The translations under genes were made by a program, and so were the position numbers. Positions 17,329 to 25,383 of a stretch of 64,000 nucleotides of DNA are shown one piece after another; position 1 is the stretch's first letter; every line of letters starts with the position of its first letter. Under the pieces are notes generated by a model. That model worked only from the letters and a program-made list of their open reading frames with translations, was not told where the DNA came from and did no database searches. Source of the DNA: an uncultured Dehalococcoidia bacterium (lineage in GTDB: Bacteria > Chloroflexota > Dehalococcoidia > Lucifugimonadales > CAJWUJ01); assembly GCA_913047625.1 (NCBI GenBank), contig CAJWUJ010000001.1, forward strand, positions 62,001 through 126,000, in the 5' to 3' direction.

Positions 17329-18957
17329 ATGAAACATATAATCGAAGTTTTTGAATCATTGGATATTGATGCTCAATATTTCATTCCCTATGGTAAATAC
17401 AAGGCAAAGGTTCATATAGACGCTACTAAGGATATTGCTGAGAGGAATGCTAAATTAATTCTTGTTACAGGCATGACTCCGACAGCTGCGGGTGAAGGGA
17501 AAACAACTACATCGATTGGGCTAACCCAGGGCCTTGCAAATATTGGCAAAAAAGCGATTGCAAATCTTCGCGAACCATCACTGGGGCCTATATTTGGTAT
17601 TAAGGGTGGTGGAACAGGAGGAGGCTTTTCAAAGCTTGAGCCTGAAGATGAGATCAACATTCACTTCACTGGGGATGCCCATGCTGTATCTTCAGCCCAT
17701 AATTTATTAGCGGCTATCGTTGATAGTGCAGTTTATCACAACACTATCAACGGTTTTTCTGCATCAGGAGTAACTTGGCGTCGGGTGTCAGATATGCAGG
17801 AGAGAAGTCTGAGAACTATTGTTACTGGTATTGGAGGGGCAACCAACGGACCATTAAGAGAAACTGGATTTGATATCATTGCAGCTTCAGAGATCATGGC
17901 TATTTTAGCATTAAGCACAGATCTAGGAGATCTTCGCCAACGTTTATCTAGGCTTGTGGTTGGCTTTTTAACTAATGGGAAACCTGTTACAGCGTTTGAT
18001 CTCAATGCTGTGGGTCCTATGATGACTCTTCTTCGCCATACTATTCATCCGAATCTTGTTCAAACTACTGAGGGACAGCCCGCAGTTGTGCATGCCGGAC
18101 CTTTTGGGAATATAGCTCATGGCTGTAGTTCGATTATAGCCGATAATTTAGCATCGGGTTATGCAGATTATGTGATTACCGAAGCTGGATTTGGGGCTGA
18201 TTTAGGTTTTGAAAAGTTTATGCATATTAAAACAAGGGCAAGTGGAGTGATGCCTGCAGCAGTCGTACTTGTAACAACAGTTCGAGCGGTAAAAGCCCAC
18301 GGGGGTGTTAAGCCTGCAGATTTTACAAAACCTAATTCGGAGGCACTTACCAACGGATTCGCTAATCCAGCACATCTTATTAAGGTTATTAAATCATTTG
18401 GATTGCCGGTGGTTGTTGCGATTAATAGGCATCCATCTGATACCAAAGAGGAGGTAAAGCAACTACGGGATTTGCTTCTTACTTCTGGTGCTGAAGGAAT
18501 AGCTGAGAGCACAGTTTTTGCCGATGGTGGTAAAGGTGGCATTGAACTTGCAGAAGCAGTTGTTGAGATAACTAAGGCTTCATTAGGTAAGGTGGACTAC
18601 CTATACCCTATTGACGCTTCTATAGAAGATAAAGTTTCCCTCCTATCGAGTCAGGTTTATGGTGCAAAAAATATTGTGTGGAGCAAGATAGCGCGAAAAA
18701 AAATGGATATGTTCACCGACCTTGGCTGGGCGAACCTGCCCATCTGTATGGCTAAAACACATCTTTCGATATCTGATAAAGCTGATCGGAAGGGTGCTCC
18801 TTCAGGATATGACTTTCACATATCTGACTTAAGAGCATCTATCGGAGCAGGGTTTATTTATCCTACTGCTGGTAATATTTTGACTATGCCAGGTTTGCCT
18901 GCCTCACCGAGAGAATTAGATATTGATAGTCAAGGAAACTTGCTCGGTTCGTTTTAA
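17329..18957 (+). CDS. fhs: Formate--tetrahydrofolate ligase
   Basis: Formyl-tetrahydrofolate synthetase performs ATP-dependent joining of formate to tetrahydrofolate, feeding one-carbon units to purine, Met-tRNA and serine metabolism. At 542 residues it is slightly shorter than the usual 555-560. The ATP-binding P-loop TPTAAGEGKTTTSIGL is at about residues 51-66, followed by ANLREPSLGPIFGIKGGGTGGG and INIHFTGDAHAVSSAHNLL, all hallmark stretches. The C-terminus has DLRASIGAGFIYP and the final TMPGLP motif. ATG with GAAGGATAAG upstream. The next gene (third amidohydrolase) converges on it, nine bases away, with no room for a terminator. Confidence 0.96.
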   Translation: MKHIIEVFESLDIDAQYFIPYGKYKAKVHIDATKDIAERNAKLILVTGMTPTAAGEGKTTTSIGLTQGLANIGKKAIANLREPSLGPIFGIKGGGTGGGFSKLEPEDEINIHFTGDAHAVSSAHNLLAAIVDSAVYHNTINGFSASGVTWRRVSDMQERSLRTIVTGIGGATNGPLRETGFDIIAASEIMAILALSTDLGDLRQRLSRLVVGFLTNGKPVTAFDLNAVGPMMTLLRHTIHPNLVQTTEGQPAVVHAGPFGNIAHGCSSIIADNLASGYADYVITEAGFGADLGFEKFMHIKTRASGVMPAAVVLVTTVRAVKAHGGVKPADFTKPNSEALTNGFANPAHLIKVIKSFGLPVVVAINRHPSDTKEEVKQLRDLLLTSGAEGIAESTVFADGGKGGIELAEAVVEITKASLGKVDYLYPIDASIEDKVSLLSSQVYGAKNIVWSKIARKKMDMFTDLGWANLPICMAKTHLSISDKADRKGAPSGYDFHISDLRASIGAGFIYPTAGNILTMPGLPASPRELDIDSQGNLLGSF

Positions 18958-18965
18958 TTAAAGGC

Positions 18966-20090
18966 CTATAGATCGTAGAGCCGTACAGTGTTGTCCCATA
19001 GGATTTTTCTTTTGGCTATATCTGCTAGGGGAAGCTGCATAAATGTATCCATGGAATGCGGATACTTGGCATCCCCATGAGGGTAGTCACTCGTTGTTAC
19101 GAGATGATCGTCGCCAATCGCGTCCACAACATGCGACACGAAGACTTCGTCACATTCTACTGCACAGAAACCCTGTCGCATGAAATACTCAGAAGGCATA
19201 GCACTTAAATGATCCATTTCTCCATATGGTTTTCTCCACTCATAGTGTTCGTCCATTCTGTTCAGCCAGAAAGGAAGCCAGCCACAGTTGCCTTCTAGAA
19301 ATGCGAAACGCAGTTTGGGGAATCTATCTAAAACAGCACCCATAATGACATCCATCATCGCCAGCATTTGTTCAAGCGGGTGGGAAGATATGTGCACAAT
19401 ACCGTGGTGGTCAAATCTATCAGCTCCTGCAGTTGGGAGTCTGGATCCTACTGCCTCATGGAAGCCAATTGCTACATTCAATTCCTGAGTCAAAGACCAG
19501 AGTGGATCATAGTATGGATCGTGCCATGGAGTGCTGTTGTGGATATTGGGACGTAGCATGACTGCTTTGAACCCGAGCTCTTTTGTACATCTTGTTATCT
19601 CCTGAAGTGCAAGATCTATATCAAATGGTGAGATGACGGCAGCACCAAACATGATGTTCGGGTCTGCTGCTTGGATATAATCATAGAGCCAGGAATTATA
19701 GGCAGTACAGGAGGCGGCTACGAGCTTAGGATCCATGCCGTTTTTTGCGGTCAGGCATAGTCCGGCTGTCGGATATAGGACTGCTAGGTCAAGGCCTTCC
19801 GTTTCCATTGCTATTTTCTGTGACTGAGGGTCAAAATTCCGATTAATGGATTCACGGTATCTGTTTGCCATTGTTTCTTCTTCGACCTTGGTGCTTCCAG
19901 GTGCCTCATTGCTGTTTTTCATGGTAGTTAGAATCTCGCCGTCTATTATAGTTCTTACATCCCATTCGCGTTCTGCTATTCTGCGGGGAGCGTTCTCCTT
20001 GTAAGCAGGGTCGATATAGTTGTCCCATAGGTCAGTAGGTTCCATAATATGCATCTCTGCATCAATGATCTTGAAGCCGTTCTTGCTCAT
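18966..20090 (-). CDS. Amidohydrolase-2 (ACMSD-like) family protein, third copy
   Basis: This 374-residue paralogue of the two genes at 1-2300 has conserved metal-site motifs: EMH near residue 12, FHEAVG, SSHPLEQM and TTSDYPHGDAKYPHS. It shares the same overall length and C-terminal ILWDNTVRLYDL ending as the tandem pair, but the sequence is clearly more diverged, so it is an older duplicate. It stands alone on the minus strand, downstream of the znu operon and separated from it by a terminator. The ATG at 20090 has GGTGCAAT upstream, a weak ribosome site. The substrate is unknown. Confidence 0.87.
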   Translation of the reverse strand: MSKNGFKIIDAEMHIMEPTDLWDNYIDPAYKENAPRRIAEREWDVRTIIDGEILTTMKNSNEAPGSTKVEEETMANRYRESINRNFDPQSQKIAMETEGLDLAVLYPTAGLCLTAKNGMDPKLVAASCTAYNSWLYDYIQAADPNIMFGAAVISPFDIDLALQEITRCTKELGFKAVMLRPNIHNSTPWHDPYYDPLWSLTQELNVAIGFHEAVGSRLPTAGADRFDHHGIVHISSHPLEQMLAMMDVIMGAVLDRFPKLRFAFLEGNCGWLPFWLNRMDEHYEWRKPYGEMDHLSAMPSEYFMRQGFCAVECDEVFVSHVVDAIGDDHLVTTSDYPHGDAKYPHSMDTFMQLPLADIAKRKILWDNTVRLYDL

Positions 20091-20150
20091 ATTGCACCTT
20101 TCACAGGCTTGCCTGTATTTGGGTGAATTGTAATGACAAAGTAAGGAAAA

Positions 20151-20186
20151 GAAAAGATCCTTTATGTTACTTAGATGGATCTTTTC
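20151..20186 (-). terminator. Rho-independent terminator of the znu operon
   Basis: A 10-base perfect inverted repeat (20151-20160 with 20177-20186) has a 16-base loop. Read on the minus strand it is followed by a T-rich tract (TTTTCC). It lies 64 bases past the end of znuB and 61 bases ahead of the third amidohydrolase gene. Confidence 0.75.
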
Positions 20187-20249
20187 CCGAGCAATGAAAT
20201 GCCTATGTGTCTTTCAGCCTTAAACCAGGTTTAAATAAAGATTTGATGT

Positions 20250-21095
20250 CTAATAGTGCTTATGAGAAGTCCGCTTTTTGATTAAATTGGATCGAATAAG
20301 AGAATAACCTGAACTGAGCGAGAAAACTATTACAAGGGTTAATGCCACTGTTGGGCCTGTTGGTATATCAACGACGTAGGAAATAATAATACCGCCGAAA
20401 GTGCTTAGAGTACCTACAAGCTGAGATATTATAACTGTTGATTTAAAGGAAGATCCGAGTTGATTAGCTATCAGAACAGGGACGATCAGCAAGGCGGAAA
20501 CAAGAATTACTCCTAGCAGCTTGACTCCTGCAACTAATGCAATGGAAGTTCCTACGAAAAGGAAATAACGACTAGTAGTTACGTGAATGCGAATTATTTT
20601 CGACAGATCGTTGTGAATGGTGGTCATTATTAGTGGGCGCCACTGTTTTATAAGTACTATTAGAGTTATCGAGAAAGCTGCTATTAACACATATAAGTCT
20701 GACCAGCCGACTGCGAGTATATTGCCGAAAAGATAACTGAATAGTTCTGGTTTATACCCTGGTATAAAACTCAATAAGATGATTGCAGCACTCATTCCTC
20801 CAGTTAGAAAAAGGCCTATGAGTCCGTCATGTGTCAGGCGACTGTTATTTGATACTTTGGCAAGCAGAGCACCGTAAACAGCAGCAAGTATCATAGCGAA
20901 GATGATGGGATAAACTCCTAGGAATAAACCAACAGCGACTCCTAACAATGATCCGTGCGCTACCCCGTCAGCTATAAATCCCATTTTTCTTGGAATGATG
21001 AAAATGCCAAAGATCCCTAAGAGAATCGCAAGCAGAATTCCACTTATGATTGCCCGCTGCATGAATGGGATGGTGAGAATCTCTAAAAGTTCCAT
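20250..21095 (-). CDS. znuB: Zinc ABC transporter permease
   Basis: This 281-residue polytopic membrane subunit is of the ABC-3 (ZnuB/MntB/TroC) family, with about eight hydrophobic helices. The ADGVAHGSLLGVAVG segment near residues 43-57 and the LLGVILVSALLIVPVLIANQL segment near 190 are typical of metal permeases. It forms the membrane channel for the ZnuA-ZnuC uptake system and takes metal from the receptor at 21910-22923. It starts 14 bases after the ATPase gene. The metal is inferred to be zinc from the His-rich receptor and the Fur-family operator; manganese cannot be excluded. Confidence 0.88.
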   Translation of the reverse strand: MELLEILTIPFMQRAIISGILLAILLGIFGIFIIPRKMGFIADGVAHGSLLGVAVGLFLGVYPIIFAMILAAVYGALLAKVSNNSRLTHDGLIGLFLTGGMSAAIILLSFIPGYKPELFSYLFGNILAVGWSDLYVLIAAFSITLIVLIKQWRPLIMTTIHNDLSKIIRIHVTTSRYFLFVGTSIALVAGVKLLGVILVSALLIVPVLIANQLGSSFKSTVIISQLVGTLSTFGGIIISYVVDIPTGPTVALTLVIVFSLSSGYSLIRSNLIKKRTSHKHY

Positions 21096-21109
21096 GAATA
21101 CTTCTGCTT

Positions 21110-21877
21110 CTATATGTTTTCTATGTAACAGTACCCTTCATGACTGAAGCCTGGGTCCGGAGTAACCTTTTGGATATTTTTTATATTGACTTTTGACAGG
21201 GAATTTTTGCAGATACAATTAAGTCCAGTATTGCAAATAAAGTTTTTGTTTAGGCAAATAACATGGTCAGCATATGCTGAAACCATTTGCCAATCATGGG
21301 TGATAATGACGATCGTTACTCCCTCTGTCTTTATTCCAAGAATGACGTCAAGAATGTGTTTTTCTCCTTGATGATCGACATTGGCTAGAGGTTCGTCTAG
21401 AAACAGGATATCCGGTTTGCGGAAAAGTTCTGCGGCCAGAAGAAGTTTTTGGATTTGTCCTCCGGAAAGTTCGGTTATTGGTGCTTTGAGATGTGTTTCA
21501 GGGAAATTAGCTTTTCTGGCCACTCCCTCAATTAAATGGGTAGGTACCTGGGCACTATACTTAAAATATTCCTGTACTGTCATTTGAAATTGCTTCGGGA
21601 ATTCTAGGTTTTGAGGGACATACCCCATGACGAGCTTTGACTTCGATAACGAATTAATGGTCATGGTTCCGTTTTCGATTGGTATAAGCCCAAGGATACC
21701 TTTGATTAATGTTGTTTTACCCGAACCGTTTTCACCTACAATGAACGTGAGGGCATTTCGTGGAATTGTAAGAGACGAGTTTTCCAAAATAGGTTTAGAC
21801 TGAAGACAAATGGAACAATCATTGCATTCAATGATATCGGTATTCTTACTATCGTAATGCTCTACTATAGAAACCAT
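21110..21877 (-). CDS. znuC: Zinc ABC transporter ATP-binding protein
   Basis: This 255-residue ABC ATPase of the metal-uptake group has the Walker A sequence GENGSGKTTLIKG near residue 48, the ABC signature LSGGQIQKLLLAAEL, Walker B DILFLDEPLANVD, and a switch His in VIITHDW. It powers ZnuB on the cytoplasmic side. The C-terminal tail after about residue 215 is rich in Cys and Asn (CLNKNFICNTGLNCICK), an unusual feature that could bind metal. The N-terminus has a further pair of cysteines (ECNDCSICLQ). It lies between the receptor gene and the permease gene and is surely co-transcribed with them. Confidence 0.9.
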   Translation of the reverse strand: MVSIVEHYDSKNTDIIECNDCSICLQSKPILENSSLTIPRNALTFIVGENGSGKTTLIKGILGLIPIENGTMTINSLSKSKLVMGYVPQNLEFPKQFQMTVQEYFKYSAQVPTHLIEGVARKANFPETHLKAPITELSGGQIQKLLLAAELFRKPDILFLDEPLANVDHQGEKHILDVILGIKTEGVTIVIITHDWQMVSAYADHVICLNKNFICNTGLNCICKNSLSKVNIKNIQKVTPDPGFSHEGYCYIENI

Positions 21878-21909
21878 GATAAAGTCATCTGTCCTTTGAG
21901 GCTTGATTG

Positions 21910-22923
21910 TTAATCAAGTCGGGTACTTTTAAGAGTTGCTATTAGTTCCTTGGAATTATTCTCAATTATATGGGAATAAACTTCAATACCATGCATTCCT
22001 GCAAGCGGATCCAAAATCCCAAGGGATAGTTTGTTATCTGCTAGGAACGGCAACAATCCTGAGACAGGGAGTTGAGGTTCATTAAAGATTGCCTTACTTC
22101 CAGTTGTATCTATTAAATCTTGAAGGTATTTTAAGTATTTCGGTGTTGGATCCTCTGCTCCTATTGGATTAAATGAACCAATAAGATTCAGTTCGAAAGC
22201 TGCAGCGTAGTACTCCCATGCATCATGCATCGTCAAGAAAGGGATGTCCTTAATGGGTTTCATTAAGTTCAGTTGTTCGGTATAAAGGGTGTCCATTTCT
22301 TCTTTAAATGATTTAAGTTGCTCGGTGTAATAGCTTTGGTTTGCTGGATCTATGGCAACCAATTCACTGGTAATAGTATCAGCAATTATTTTTGCGTTTC
22401 TAGGATCAAGCCAGTAGTGCGGATCGTATTCACCGTGCTCATGCCCTTCATGTTCATCATGTTCGTCATGCTCGTCGTGTTCGTCATGTTCATCATGTTC
22501 GTCGTGTTCATCATGTTCGTCATGTTCGTCATGTTCGTCATGCTCGTCGTGTTCGTCATCACGATATTTTCGCAAAGTTATACCTTTATCTGTTCTAACA
22601 ATTAATGAAGGGTCATCTACGAGCTCAAGAAGCCAGTCATCCAGCTTGTGTCCTATTGCAAATATTCTTTGAGAGGAATCAACTGCTTTTTTTGTCCTAG
22701 GTGTAGGAGTGAAGGAATGAGGGGATTCACCCGGCAGGATCATTAATTCAACATTTATTTTATCGCCGGTAATTTGTTTTGCGATAGTATAAAGAGGAAA
22801 TATTGTAGTTGCTACAGAGATTGAGTCAGTGGCATCACTGGTATCTTCAGAGGTGTTTGAACATCCAGAAAATATGAGAGCACTCATCATGAGTGTTGCT
22901 ATAATTAAAGAAATTTGTTTCAT
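21910..22923 (-). CDS. znuA: Zinc-binding receptor lipoprotein with DEH repeat
   Basis: This solute receptor of the ZnuA/TroA cluster 9 has about 337 residues from the ATG at 22923. The signal peptide ends in a lipobox (LIFSGC) so it is lipid-anchored. His ligands are visible in IGHKLDDW, in DPHYWLDP and in TMHDAWEYY, and the acidic C-terminal ligand is in GILDPLAG. Between the first two ligands is a 12-unit Asp-Glu-His repeat, the His-rich loop seen in ZnuA, here extremely regular. An upstream ATG at 22965 is rejected because its codons coincide with the operator palindrome. It heads the operon znuA-znuC-znuB. Confidence 0.93.
   Translation of the reverse strand: MKQISLIIATLMMSALIFSGCSNTSEDTSDATDSISVATTIFPLYTIAKQITGDKINVELMILPGESPHSFTPTPRTKKAVDSSQRIFAIGHKLDDWLLELVDDPSLIVRTDKGITLRKYRDDEHDEHDEHDEHDEHDEHDEHDEHDEHDEHDEHDEHEGHEHGEYDPHYWLDPRNAKIIADTITSELVAIDPANQSYYTEQLKSFKEEMDTLYTEQLNLMKPIKDIPFLTMHDAWEYYAAAFELNLIGSFNPIGAEDPTPKYLKYLQDLIDTTGSKAIFNEPQLPVSGLLPFLADNKLSLGILDPLAGMHGIEVYSHIIENNSKELIATLKSTRLD
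22450..22557. repeat. 12-copy 9-bp tandem repeat inside znuA
   Basis: Twelve 9-base units, each encoding Asp-Glu-His on the minus strand, differ only at synonymous positions (GTC/ATC, TTC/CTC, ATG/GTG on the plus strand). The unit size preserves frame, so copy number could vary without destroying the protein. Confidence 0.95.
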
Positions 22924-22949
22924 TGCACTGCCTTGGTAAGATTTAAGAA

Positions 22950-22964
22950 TGGGAATCATTCTCA
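22950..22964. promoter_or_regulatory. Fur-family (Zur-like) operator
   Basis: A 15-base 7-1-7 inverted repeat, TGGGAAT-C-ATTCTCA, closely fits the Fur-superfamily consensus TGATAAT-N-ATTATCA. It is 26 bases upstream of the znuA start and lies between znuA and the divergent Fur-family gene, so one site could control both. Confidence 0.72.
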
Positions 22965-23049
22965 TTTAATGCAATTTTAAGTACTTGGAACGCTCCTGTC
23001 AAGCTTTCGTGAACATAGAATTTGTCAAATACTGTGGTTTAGGTAAAAT

Positions 23050-23505
23050 ATGGCTATGAACACGGATTATGCAAGAACTTTACTGAAACAGCATGGTTTA
23101 ACGATAACTGAACCGAGGGTATTTGTACTGTCTTTACTTAGAAAGTTTGATACTCCTATGTCAATAAACGATATCATGGAAAAATCGAAGCATACTATAG
23201 CATTGTCGACCTTATATAGAGTGCTTGCGGATCTTTCTCATGCCAAGATTGTCACTACTTTTTCTTCTCCCAACCAGAAATTATTGGTGGAATTATTGGA
23301 TGAAGAAAGAGAGCATCACCATCATTTGTATTGCGAGTCTTGCGAAAAAGTTTTTGATGTTAGCCTTGGTGAGGAGCTAGAAGGAATGATAGAAAAATTG
23401 ATATCGAAAATTGGAGAAACTCACCAGATAGATATACAGGAACATTCTTTTGAGATGTACGGATCCTGTAATAATACCGGTCAACACTCTCTACGAAGGA
23501 ATTAA
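23050..23505 (+). CDS. zur: Fur-family metalloregulator, probably Zur
   Basis: This 151-residue winged-helix regulator has an N-terminal DNA-binding domain with recognition region IALSTLYRVLADLS. The dimerisation domain has the metal-binding sequence EHHHHLYCESCEKVFD, giving the first CxxC of the structural zinc site. The second CxxC expected near the C-terminus is incomplete: GSCNNT has one Cys, not two. It is divergent from znuA and shares the operator, so the zinc-sensing assignment rests on context. No Shine-Dalgarno sequence is visible; ATG at 23050 and 23056 are both possible. The end lies 14 bases before the tRNA-Arg on the opposite strand. Confidence 0.82.
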   Translation: MAMNTDYARTLLKQHGLTITEPRVFVLSLLRKFDTPMSINDIMEKSKHTIALSTLYRVLADLSHAKIVTTFSSPNQKLLVELLDEEREHHHHLYCESCEKVFDVSLGEELEGMIEKLISKIGETHQIDIQEHSFEMYGSCNNTGQHSLRRN

Positions 23506-23518
23506 TAGACCCCGTTAT

Positions 23519-23595
23519 TGGCACGCCCGGTCGGATTCGAACCGACGACCCCCGGTTCCGAAGACCGGTGCTCTGATCCGCTGAGCTACGGGCGC
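23519..23595 (-). tRNA. tRNA-Arg (anticodon CCG)
   Basis: The 77-base cloverleaf on the minus strand has acceptor GCGCCCG paired with CGGGCGT, D arm GCTC/GAGC, anticodon stem CGGTC/GACCG with loop TTCCGAA, and T arm with TTCGAAT. The CCA end is encoded. CCG reads CGG arginine codons. Confidence 0.95.
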
Positions 23596-23670
23596 AGAAT
23601 GAATATTTTGCGGTATTCCATCTGTAGATATGAGCCAAATATTCTGGAGACATTGTTCTGAAATAGAACA

Positions 23671-23747
23671 TGGGGTGGGCGAAGGGATTTGAACCCTCGA
23701 TCTCCAGGGCCACAACCTGGCGCCTTAACCACTTGGCCACGCCCACC
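23671..23747 (-). tRNA. tRNA-His (anticodon GTG)
   Basis: The minus-strand cloverleaf has acceptor GTGGGCG paired with CGCCCAC, anticodon stem CCAGG/CCTGG with loop TTGTGGC, and T loop TTCAAAT. The extra G at -1 that marks tRNA-His is present opposite C73, and CCA is encoded. It lies 75 bases upstream of tRNA-Arg and may be co-transcribed with it. Confidence 0.96.
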
Positions 23748-23810
23748 ATCCCGAGGATTCTAGCATTTGGGATTTAGGCGGTCAAACAAAATCGTTTGTA
23801 TAGGATAGTA

Positions 23811-25319
23811 CTAGTTAGCTGCCAAATTGGTGATCAGTTCTACCAGTGTTCGTACGGGGGTACCTGTCGCTCCTTTAATTACATGACCCTTAGTTTCTTT
23901 GGCCATAAATGTACCAGCAATATCCAAGTGAGCCCAACTGGCTTTATCAATAAAGGCTTTTATAAAGAACGCTGCAGTAATAGCGCCTCCGCCACGTCCT
24001 CCCGTATTCTTTATGTCAGCCCATGTACTCTTATTTTGTTCCTTATATTCTTCCCATAAAGGCAGTTGCCAAAGTTTTTCGTCAACGTTGTCTCCTGCAC
24101 TGATGATGCTGGTTACGAAATCTTGGTTTGATCCAAGGATTCCTGTACCTACAGTACCTAACGCAGTGATCATAGCTCCTGTTAAGGTTGCCATGTCAAT
24201 GATTTTTGTAATGCCTAAAACTTTCTCGGTGTAATAAACAGCATCTGCCAGAGCCATCCTACCTTCTGCATCGGTGTTATCTACTTCGATGGTCGTGCCG
24301 CTCATTGCCGTAATAATGTCACCAGGATGCACGGCAGAACCGCTAGGCATGTTTTCTGCTGCGGCAACAACCCCTATTACATTAATCTTGGGTTTTAAGG
24401 AGCCAATTGCTTGCATAGCTCCTAGTACAGCTGCTCCTCCTCCCATATCTCCTTTCATTTCCCACATTCCTGCGGCTGGTTTAAGTGAGATACCACCGCT
24501 ATCAAAAGTGATTCCCTTGCCAACGATAGCTATGTGATTATTTGGATTAGTGGGATCTCCCTCATACTTGAGAATAATAAGCCTTGGTTCCTGAGTGCTA
24601 CCGGACCCAACTGCTAGCAAAGCGTTCATTTTATTGTGCTGCAATTGTTTTTTATCAAGAACTGTTACACCCATGTTCAATCGATTTGCTATATTTGTAG
24701 CTTGGTTAGCCATCTCTTCTGGAGTTAAGATATTGGCTGGTTCATTTACTAAGTCTCTTGCTAAAGCCACTCCTTCAGAGATTGATTTTCCTGTATTTAT
24801 GCCAGCTGTAATCAAAGGGATTTTTGCAGGGTCATTGTCTACGATGGTTAAATGTAAACTTTCGGCGCTGTTTTTGTCTTCTTTTTTGTATTTGTTGAAT
24901 GTATATAAACCTAGTAGGCTCCCCTCTGTTATAGACCTAGCAGCTGCTTCTGGTGGAATTTGTCCAATTCCACTTCCGTGAAGAATTGTGCTTGCTGTTG
25001 TAATACCCTTACCTTTAAGAAAACGGCACGCTTCGGCTATCACAAAGCGAACAGTGTTTTGGTTGAAGGATTCTTGTTCACCAAGACCCACTATAAGAAT
25101 TCGTTTGGCTTTCATTTTGCCAAGAGTATGTATGAGTGTTAATTCCCCTTTAGTACCGGTAATTTCCTTGTCTGCTATCAGCGAGGTAATAGACTTTTCT
25201 AGCAGTTCATCTACTGCACCAGTAGCCCCTCCGGGATTTGTGACACCTTTGAATAGATTTACGATCAGTACAGGGGTATCGATATGCGTGATGTCTGTTT
25301 CAAATACGGATACTTCCAT
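23811..25319 (-). CDS. pepA: Leucyl (cytosol) aminopeptidase
   Basis: This M17-family aminopeptidase of about 502 residues removes N-terminal residues from peptides in the cytosol using two metal ions. The signature NTDAEGRMALADA is present, along with the metal and catalytic Lys region VGKGITFDSGGISLKP and MKGDMGGGAAVLGAM. The start is taken as ATG at 25319 with TTGGAGGAG just before it; an extension to 25445 would overlap the degV end and has no family resemblance. It is the last protein gene of the minus-strand run proC-yggT-degV-pepA and is followed by the tRNA pair. Confidence 0.95.
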   Translation of the reverse strand: MEVSVFETDITHIDTPVLIVNLFKGVTNPGGATGAVDELLEKSITSLIADKEITGTKGELTLIHTLGKMKAKRILIVGLGEQESFNQNTVRFVIAEACRFLKGKGITTASTILHGSGIGQIPPEAAARSITEGSLLGLYTFNKYKKEDKNSAESLHLTIVDNDPAKIPLITAGINTGKSISEGVALARDLVNEPANILTPEEMANQATNIANRLNMGVTVLDKKQLQHNKMNALLAVGSGSTQEPRLIILKYEGDPTNPNNHIAIVGKGITFDSGGISLKPAAGMWEMKGDMGGGAAVLGAMQAIGSLKPKINVIGVVAAAENMPSGSAVHPGDIITAMSGTTIEVDNTDAEGRMALADAVYYTEKVLGITKIIDMATLTGAMITALGTVGTGILGSNQDFVTSIISAGDNVDEKLWQLPLWEEYKEQNKSTWADIKNTGGRGGGAITAAFFIKAFIDKASWAHLDIAGTFMAKETKGHVIKGATGTPVRTLVELITNLAAN

Positions 25320-25383
25320 TTCTCCTCCAATTATTGAGTACGACTTATTATACAGAGCACTATTGAATTTGCTAATCTCTTCA

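Noticed and set aside
22450-22557. CRISPR-like array from regular short repeats
   Set aside because: Units are 9 bases, contiguous, have no spacers and encode DEH in frame.
22318-22605. Plus-strand ORF opposite the DEH repeat of znuA, reading as a hydrophobic Val/Phe/Met protein
   Set aside because: It is the antisense of the repeat; the hydrophobicity follows from the repeat complement. No ribosome site or family match.
22923-22965. Longer znuA start at 22965
   Set aside because: The extra codons coincide with the 7-1-7 operator and precede the true signal peptide.
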